This document shows positions 56,827 to 64,000 of a stretch of 64,000 nt of DNA, one piece after another (within the stretch, counting starts at the first letter, position 1; the number at the start of each line of letters is the position of its first letter). Below the pieces are notes generated by a model that was given only the letters and a program-made list of their open reading frames with translations, had not been told where the DNA came from and searched no databases. The position numbers were made by a program, and so were the translations under genes. This stretch comes from Atherix ibis (taxonomy: Eukaryota; Arthropoda; Insecta; Diptera; Athericidae): the NCBI GenBank assembly GCA_958298945.1, contig OY282605.1, positions 117,238,267 to 117,302,266 of the forward strand, in the 5' to 3' direction.

Positions 56827-58979
56827 TATGATTTTTCTATTTTTTTAAAAAAAATTCTAATTTTCATGCTGCTATTGCAGCAATATGAATTTAATTGAAT
56901 ATAGAATAATAATAAAAAAATATATTTGAAATAACTTCATAGTATCGATTTTATAAAATATCCTTTTAAGGACTTTTCTCTTGAAAAATGAACTAATATC
57001 CAATACAATAATTGCAATCCTTCAAATTCATAGTTACTGAATTTTATTGAAATCTGAATTTTAAGTGTATTTTATTTAACTTAATTTTCCCGGTTATTCA
57101 TAATCCCGAAAGAGAAGTAAAACCATAAAAAGACCTTCTATCTTTTAATACCATTTATAAGTTGTCTTATGTACTTAAAATAAATTCGCTTTTAAATACT
57201 AGTTAAAAATATTGTATTTAACAAAAATAAAAAAACAATCCAATAATAATATTGTAATAATAATAATAATAAAATACACCATATTTGTAACTATTGAAAG
57301 ATTTATTAAATATTTTCTCAATAAATCAATTATAAAACGAATAAAAATAATGCAAAATTGGATAGTGGAAAATTTATTATTGATCTTGGATAGTTTGTAT
57401 CTATTTGATTTTCATGAGTTTTGTACAAAATAAAAAACAGTTCAGTTACTAACAAACATAAAATGTTATTAGTTTTTCTTAACAAATGAAAATTTACGGT
57501 GTTCTTTTCCTTGTATTTTATTGTAGTTCCTTATAGTAAGAATAATTTAAGACACTCACTGTCAGAGTCAGACTAAAGGTTAGATTCAGTCAAGTTGGAG
57601 AGTGTGACTCAAAACTGGGTGTTTATTTATAAATTTTTTTTATTTTTTATTTTTTTATCTCCACAATTCATTGGATAGGCAGCAAAAAATTAACAAGATT
57701 TCAATATCTCTCGACTTCTTCTTTAGATTATTGCCCTCCAATCATCTTAAAGATATTTGCTTTTTTTTTGCCTTTCAAATTCAATGCCGAACAATTTAGC
57801 GAAACATTTTTTTTCTTCAGACTATTCACTTATGTACTAGCATAAATATACATTTTAAATGTTTTTTTTTCCATCATCAAATTTATTAAGATTCAATTGA
57901 GAACACGTTTAAAATGTGCCTATTGCTATTGTATAATATATACGTCTAACAAGGATTATGAACAAGTGTTTGGACAATTACATATTTACGAATATTTTCC
58001 ACTATTTCGAAAAATTTTTTAGTGGGGGGGGGGGGGAAATCAATTTATGTTAAATCTGTTGAAAATTCTAACGAAAACCACCAAAAAAAATATTGACACA
58101 CTCTTAGTGTTTCGAGAGGCAATTCTTGTGTCCATCCTTGGATCAATATTAATATAGAATTTTACTTGTTTTGTTTGTTTTCTTCTTTCTTCATCATTGC
58201 TTTTCTGTGCTAATTATATATCCAAGGACAATCATCATTCATGAAAATATCAAAAAAAAATGATTGCAGATAATTTAAGTGACTGCAGAAAGAAAGAATC
58301 TTTACAAAATCAGCACGTTATTTTTGGGATTTTTTTTACTTACATTTTTTTATCTTTGAGTACATATTGAAATTATCATCCAATTCGTTTTATCGGTTCT
58401 GATATAATAATAAAATTGGTTGAAGAAAAAAATATAAAAACTTTTTTAGCTTGAAAGATTTGAATTTGAAAAAAAAAATTCTATTAATGGACGAGTATTA
58501 ATATTGAGCACATGATCTCGTTTATTGATGATTTATTTTTTTCTTCAATTTTTCATAATTTTATTATGCTTGTTGCCATACAAAGATATTTAAGACACTC
58601 ATTTTTTTAACGATAAAAAAAATAATACTAACGAAATTTGATTTGTCCAATATATTGGTACCAGAATATTATTATTTATTTCGAACTTGTTTCTTTTTTC
58701 CAATTTTTGTTTGATGTTGTTTGAATATAAATTAATAAAAAATAAAATTAGAATTATTTTTTTTTTCAATAAGAATCATTTTAATTTAATTCTTTTTTGT
58801 TGAATTGTTGAAAAAATTCTTGTGAACGAATGCTGGTTACGAGAACTTCAATAGATGGCGTGAGAAGAGTTACGATCATGCAAATGCACCTCATTTGATA
58901 TGATGCACCCTTTCTTTATTGATTGTTGTTTTTTCTTCTGCATATTTTTACTAATCAATCAGTTTCTCTTTAAGGTTTG
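56827..58979. other. AT-rich spacer with microsatellites and a G13 run
   Basis: An (ATA)n-like tract lies at about 57243-57275, and an uninterrupted run of 13 G at 58024-58036 is exceptional in this AT-rich DNA. No coding content is recognisable. Confidence 0.5.
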
Positions 58980-59247
58980 TATCCTGACTAAGAACTGGAT
59001 AGGCCTTTACACAAAAACTATGGGCGATTTTTGTTGACAATGCATTCGTAAGAACGCTCGCACATGCAAAATAACAGAAACGGTGTAAATCAGTGGGGGG
59101 CAAATTTAAACTTCAGTATGCGATTGAAGCGATTCGTTTAAAACCATTTTGATATGTGATGTCATTTATACGTAAACAAGTAGATTTTTGAATATTGCGG
59201 ATTTTGTTGTTTGATGGAATTAGTTATGGAAAAAACACAGTATTCTA

Positions 59248-60514
59248 CCAGGTGTATACGCTTAAATCCACTGTTTTTTAGTCAAAACATCTTTATTTTT
59301 TCCTAGAAAGTAAAAACAAATTTATTCAAAGTATTTGCCCTCGCTAGCTACACATTTTTCCCATCTCTGGGTCAATTTGTGGATACCACAACAAAAAAAA
59401 TTCCTTGTCTTTCGAGGCAAACCACTCATTAAGCCAATTTCGGACGTCTTCGGAAGAATCGAAGTGCTGCTCAGCGAGCGCGTGGCCCTTCGACGAAAAC
59501 AGGTGATAGTCGGAAGGGGCCAGGTCTGGTGAATAAGCGGAGTGAGGTAGCACCTCCCAGTTGAGTGTCTCCAAGTAGTTTCGGACCATTTTTGACATGT
59601 GCGATGGTGCGTTGTCGTGGAGGAAAATCAGCTTGTCATGTCTTTGTTGATAATCCGTCCTTTTTTTCACGCAGAGCACGGTGTAATTTGATCAGTTTTT
59701 GGTGGTAGCGATGGGCATTGACAGTTTCACCAGGTTTCAACATCTCATTTATAGTAGACGATACCCTGCTGATCCCACCAAATGCACAGCATCGTCTTCC
59801 GTCCGAAGCGATTTGCTCTTGGGGAAGATGTTGATGGTTGGCCGGGATCAACCCAGGATTTATTGCGTTTAGGATTCTCGAAATATATCCACTTTTCATC
59901 GCCTGTCACAATCCGATGCAGGAACGACTTTCTTTTTTGTCTGGCGAGCAAGATTTCGCATGTGTTTTGGCGTCGCTCCATCTGCCTATCGTTCAATTCC
60001 TGCGGCACCCATTTGCCGATCTTTTCAATCCTCCCCATGGCACGCAGACACATGGAAATGGCTGATTGATAACACCCAATTGCTCCGCGAGCATTTTTTC
60101 CGATTGGGTATCGTCTTCGTCCAAAAGAGCCTGCAGTTGATGGTCCTCAACCTTTCTAGACCGATTTTCACGCTTTTTGTCCCACAAGTCAAAATTGCCA
60201 TCTTCGAACCAACGAAACCAATCCTGGCACGTTGTTTCCGATAAAGCACTGTCACCATAGGTCTCCATAAGCGTTAGATGCGATTCGGCGGCCGATTTCT
60301 TCAAATTGAAGCATAAAAGCAGAGCTTACCGCATATAATCTTTTTCTGGCACAAAACTAGACATGATTACTAAAGGAAAAATGTATGTTGTTGTACGAAA
60401 TTGCGGACAATGTGCACTAATTAATGTTGACAGATGTCAAACTCATAAAAAAAAGTATGGCGTTCGCATGGTAGCTTAATACGCTAAATATCAGGTGTAA
60501 GCTTATACACCTGG
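59248..60514 (-). mobile_element. Mos1-like mariner (family M2, copy 2), near full length
   Basis: The TIRs are ccaggtgtatacgcttaaat at the left and the inverse of ...aggtgtaagcttatacacct then gg at the right, with TA at 59246-59247 and 60515-60516. It is 1267 bp. The matching unoccupied site in P-like copy B (gtattctacaatatttta, TA at 13867-13868) confirms the boundaries and the TA duplication. Confidence 0.92.
59322..60364 (-). pseudogene. Mauritiana-type mariner transposase, stop and frameshifts
   Basis: From the ATG at 60364: MSSFVPEKDYMR, TAA at codon 13, then ALLLCFNLKKSAAESHLTLM, ALSETTCQDWFRWFEDGNFD, VPQELNDRQMERRQNTCEIL, FLHRIVTGDEKWIYFENPKR, a shift near 59760 before MLKPGETVNAHRY, then FLHDNAPSHMSKMVRNYLET, SAYSPDLAPSDYHLFSSKGH and ALAEQHFDSSEDV. 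A final shift precedes the expected W-E-K-C-V-A-S tail ending at 59322. The D,D,D residues are all still encoded. The span (about 1043 nt) is the normal length, so only small lesions separate it from a full gene. The codon-13 stop is shared with 43474-44357. Confidence 0.88.
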
Positions 60515-60832
60515 TATTTTAATATATTAAATTTATTTATTTATTATTGATTTTCATTTTTTTTTATTGGAAGCGCATATAAAAATATAAATTGCAAGTT
60601 ATTTGTAAATATAAATTTTAATGTTTAAGCAATCATTTGTAGATAATAATATATTGTAATTGTGTGTTTGTGAATTGAAATGGTATTAAAAAAATAAAGC
60701 AATAATTACATAGAAATTTACATCAAATTCTTAATAATATAGAAATTAATTGTATACAATATTAAAGTAAATGCTTTGAAACCAAATTACAAGGTGGAAA
60801 ATTTAATATATTAAAATAATTAACAACTAATA

Positions 60833-62092
60833 CGTAGGCTACTATATATATTTCTGGCCTAGGCAACACTAAGTGTTGCCAGGTGCGATCTGACATTTCC
60901 ATTGGAAAGTTTGACATTTTTTAGCATAAACGTACTCAGAACGTTTTGACGTACGACTATCATTTGTGTTGTTTACAGTGACTTGAAAAAATCAATTTGG
61001 CAAAAAAATGGAATTAACTCGTGAACATTTTCGTGCGATCATTTTTCACAACTTTCGACGTGGATTATCACGACAAGAGTGCATCGATGAACTTAAATCT
61101 TTGTATGGCTATGAAGCACCATCCTATAGCACTGTGAAAAACTGGTACAACGAATTCAATCGTGGCCGACGCTCGCTCAAAGACGAATTCCGTGAAGGTC
61201 GTCCAAAAACAGCCGTTGTTCCAGAAAACATCGATGCCGTACGTGAACTGATAATGCAAGACCGTCATGTGACATACCGTGAGATAGAGGCATGCCTAGG
61301 CATTTCTCCCACCAGCATACATTCGATATTGCATGAACACCTGGCCGTAAAAAAGGTTTGTTCTCGTTGGATCCCGCACAATTTGACAATCGCTCAAAAA
61401 AAGGCTCGTGTGGATTGGTGTAAAGAAATGCTGAAAAAATACGATCGCGGTGCTTCAAAAGACGTTTATAAGATCGTCACAGGTGACGAATCATGGATCT
61501 ATGCGTATGAGCCCGAAACAAAACAGCAATCGACCGTGTGGGTCTTCCAAGACGAGTCAAATCCAACGAAAGTTGTTCGTGGAAGAAGCACTTCGAAGCA
61601 AATGGTCGCTTGTTTCTTTGGCAAAACTGGTCATGTGGCGACTGTTCCGCTTGTGCAACGTAGGACGGTCAATTCTGAGTGGTACACCACCATTTGTTTG
61701 CCTGAAGTCTTCGGAGAAATTCGAAAAACGAACAAGAGAAGTCGAATCATTGTGCACCATGACAATGCGAGCTCTCACACATCGGCTCAAACCAGCGCCT
61801 TTTTGACCGGACAAAACGTCGAATTGATGGGTCATCCTCCGTACAGCCCTGACTTGGCACCCAATGACTTCTTTTTATGCTGTTGAAGCATTCAGATGCT
61901 GTTGAAGCATTCAAAAACCATGTTTTGGAGGTGTCTCAATCGGAGTGGAAAAAGTGCTTCGAAAATTGGTTTGAGCGCATGCAAAAGTGTATAAATCTTG
62001 ATGGAGAATATTTTGAAAAACAATAAAACCTTTTTCGTTGATAAATATTCGCATTTTCATTATTAGGCCAGAAATATATATAGTAGCCCACG
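60833..62092 (+). mobile_element. Mariner family M1, copy 2, 34 bp shorter
   Basis: It has the same TIRs as 11791-13084 with TA at 60831-60832 and 62093-62094. It is 1260 bp, essentially identical to copy 1 except for one lesion at 61879-61897. The empty site exists in P-like copy B (actaatattc, TA at 14255-14256). Confidence 0.95.
61008..62026 (+). pseudogene. Mariner transposase, truncated by a templated-repair lesion
   Basis: Residues 1-290 are the same as in the intact copy, including Asp160, Asp252 and Asp287. After FFL the frame reads C-C and stops at 61886, because 53 bp were replaced by a 19-bp copy of adjacent sequence (net minus 34). The remaining codons up to the original stop at 62026 are out of frame. 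The catalytic triad is intact, but the last 60 residues, needed in mariner transposases for a properly folded C-terminus, are lost. A dominant-negative or inert product is possible. Confidence 0.93.
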
Positions 62093-62480
62093 TATGATAA
62101 AAACATATTATTATTTAGTAAATGCATTACAAAATGGTCTAATAAATCAGGCGAAAGTACAAATACAAACAAATTTATTTAAATAATAAGACTACCAAAT
62201 ATACTTTATTTATTTTATTACAATGAAATCAGCAATGGAAAATAGACTGAAAAATATGTTCTCTTAAATTTTCTTATACACACTTTATGTACGCCGGCAC
62301 TGAACTATTTTCCCGGTAAACATTGAACTGTCAACATCACATTTGTTTACATTTACTTAATGACGAACTTTTCACTATTTAACCACTTTTTGGACAAAAC
62401 ATATCACTAAAAGTCATTTGGGCACATCATAAACTAAATTTTTGTTAATTTATGTAGTAAAAATAAAGATATCAACTTAC

Positions 62481-62549
62481 CGAAAGAAAGAAATTCGCAG
62501 GCTTCCTCATTCCGTTGAATGACCAGCAACCCTTTATAAAACACTTCAT
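62481..62549 (-). pseudogene. Start-codon exon of a THAP-domain transposase (copy D)
   Basis: From the ATG at 62549 it reads MKCFIKGCWSFNGMRKPANF then FLS. A one-base insertion after K-P relative to copy A shifts the ISFFR end. It is preceded by a CAG acceptor (complement of 62553-62555) and followed by a GTAAGT donor (complement of 62475-62480). Both zinc-ligand cysteines at residues 3 and 8 remain. Confidence 0.6.
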
Positions 62550-63089
62550 TTTCTGAAATAAAAACTTCCTATTAAATGTTATCAACAATATAAGTATTTG
62601 TATAAATACTAACTTTTTCGTTAATACTTCAAAAAAGATAAAAACCACACTTTCACTTACACTTTCCGGAAAGTGCGAAAATTACAACTGACAAGTGAAT
62701 GCAAGCATTTTGGTATGATACCACTTTCATGGAGAATGGCGTCTATTTAAAACTCTCCGAAAGTCTACAAAATTGAGGCGCTTGATATTTACAAAATAAA
62801 TAATAAACCTAAAATACAAAGATTGTACAAAAAATAAATATTGCTTGTCATTGTGTTTAAATTGTATTTTGTTTCGTAAGTGAATATAAATTATTTTGTT
62901 TCAATTCAATAAATTCCTATTACGAAAACTAGATGTCAGTGGGTGCTATGTCTACATAAAAAAATCTACACAAAAGTATGCAAGTAGTACGATTTTTCGC
63001 CGCTGCTGCAATAATTAAGCCAGAAAATTCCGTGTTCATATACGGAAATCTGACGTATCTGGGCCTGTCCAGGTATTCTTTAATCTAAG

Positions 63090-63711
63090 GTTCCATATTA
63101 TCGCTGGCTTTATAGCAAAGATTATTATCAAGGAAAAAGACACATTACATTCACTTCTCTTTTTAATAATAATAATGATAATAAAAAAATTTTAAAAATC
63201 ATTAAAAAAAATCACTTATAAGCTCCGAAATTAAGAGTTCAAAAATATTTTTAATTATTTTAAGTATTTTCATAATTTTTTTAGCTAAAAATATTTTAAA
63301 AAGCTAAAATGTATAAAAGGCAGAGCAAAAAAAATGGAACAAACCAAAAATATGGAATCCCTTGAAATGTCGAAAGAATAAATTTCAAATGATCTTTAAA
63401 ACGAAAGGTGTTTAAATATTATTTGAAAATTGATATTTTGATTAATTGAAATCCGAGAATGGTTATTGTTGCGCAAATACGAGGTGAAAAAATGAAATTC
63501 ATAATTGAGTTCATGGTCGATTGGTGTTAAAAGCATTTTTCAGCCACACTCTTACTGTTGGCTCTTTTTTTTCTTATCTTATTTTTGTTTTGTACGTTAA
63601 TTAATTACACACGAACATAAAAGCTTATGAGAGCACCTTTTAACCAGGCCTTCTCTTGAACAATATGTAATTTGTTGATATATTGTATATAAACGGATAT
63701 CCAATTTTTGC
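63090..63711. other. AT-rich spacer, nothing recognised
   Basis: The stretch has A/T-rich sequence with a short ataataataatgataata-type run near 63165-63185. No frames, TIRs or arrays can be supported. Confidence 0.5.
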
Positions 63712-64000
63712 TTCGGAAAGTAAAGTTCAATAACACATAATTTAAATTCTGATTTGCCATAAAGGTTTAATTTTATTATATTGATTGCACCTTGCCATTA
63801 TGCTTGAAATATGATATTATTCAAATAAGTGCCACGAGACTTTTGCTAACCTTGATTCTCTTGAGGTATAAATTTTAATGATTTTTTTTGTCCGTTTGGT
63901 TATTATTTTACGGATGTAAGTTTTCAGTTGATGATTGGAAACACAATTATTTGCATAACTATATAAGAAAAAGTCGAACGACATCATAATCTTTGAGGCC
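63712..64000 (-). mobile_element. Family T element entering from the right edge
   Basis: The terminus cttcggaaagtaaagttcaa at 63712 matches the (inverted) right end of the element at 426-1561. Then come acgagacttttgctaacctt, gattctcttgagg, tacggatgtaagttttcag and tataagaaaaagtcgaacga, the minus-strand C-terminal side shared with 3400-3500 and 48810-48960. The rest lies beyond the window. Confidence 0.55.

Larger units (their letters stand above)
58980..63089 (-). mobile_element. P-like transposon, copy D, host to two nested mariners
   Basis: The left end keeps agaactggataggcc but its first bases are altered. The right end is gggcctgtccaggtattctt then taatctaag. Without the mariners at 59248-60514 and 60833-62092 it would be about 1.58 kb, like copy B, whose interior it shares. 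On the minus strand it keeps the leader intron (62553-62613, 61 nt; donor GTTAGT, acceptor CAG) and the THAP exon. No clear 8-bp duplication is left. Confidence 0.75.

Overview
This window reads as AT-rich, repeat-dominated animal DNA, most likely from an insect and plausibly a dipteran. The reasons are several mariner families, a P-type transposon with a 61-nt intron, R1- and jockey-like LINE fragments, and long T-rich or A-rich simple arrays. The species cannot be fixed from the sequence. No complete host protein-coding gene is recognisable. The stretch looks like an intergenic region or a very large intron. Only three short non-transposon segments have exon-like signals: 26200-26799, 49650-49697 and about 52560-52800, all on the + strand and all speculative.

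Layout. 1-9400: old Tc1/mariner and mariner remnants, two copies of a dispersed repeat, and LINE reverse-transcriptase scraps. 9424-15239: a dense transposon cluster with P-like copy A (9502-10542) inside a small inverted-repeat element, a Tc1/mariner-type remnant, an intact mariner (11791-13084) and P-like copy B (13635-15239). 16430-23885: a LINE tail, a long hairpin, a TA-flanked element carrying an 11-unit 53-bp minisatellite (18173-19725), a mariner deletion derivative, P-like copy C and another Tc1/mariner-type remnant. 25330-31711: a further remnant, a candidate non-coding exon, a T-rich array with a perfect palindrome, and a fold-back mariner fragment. 33070-36256: LINE fragments, one of them split by a mariner end. 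37960-45052: a mariner end, a second T-rich array, mariner copies of three families and an 18-bp minisatellite. 46850-56824: a dispersed repeat block, a Tc1/mariner-type remnant, a cecropia-like mariner broken by a copied 339-bp patch, LINE pieces and another mariner deletion derivative. 58980-63089: P-like copy D with two different mariners nested in it. 63712-64000: a Tc1/mariner-type remnant running off the end.

How the parts relate. The only apparently intact gene is the 350-residue mariner transposase at 11966-13018, with a D,D34D triad. Its near-identical sister at 60833-62092 is broken by one templated end-joining event, so this family moved recently and could supply transposase in trans. 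The four P-like copies lack a full transposase. They keep the same TIRs and remnants of the 5' end of a THAP-domain transposase gene: in copies A, C and D a 61-nt leader intron followed by a start-codon exon ending at a splice donor, and in B only part of that exon. P-like copy B carries the empty target sites for both mariners nested in copy D, which gives a relative order of insertion.

The nearest thing to a new system here is this P-like, THAP-exon-bearing non-autonomous family. Nothing in the window supports a multi-gene functional cassette.
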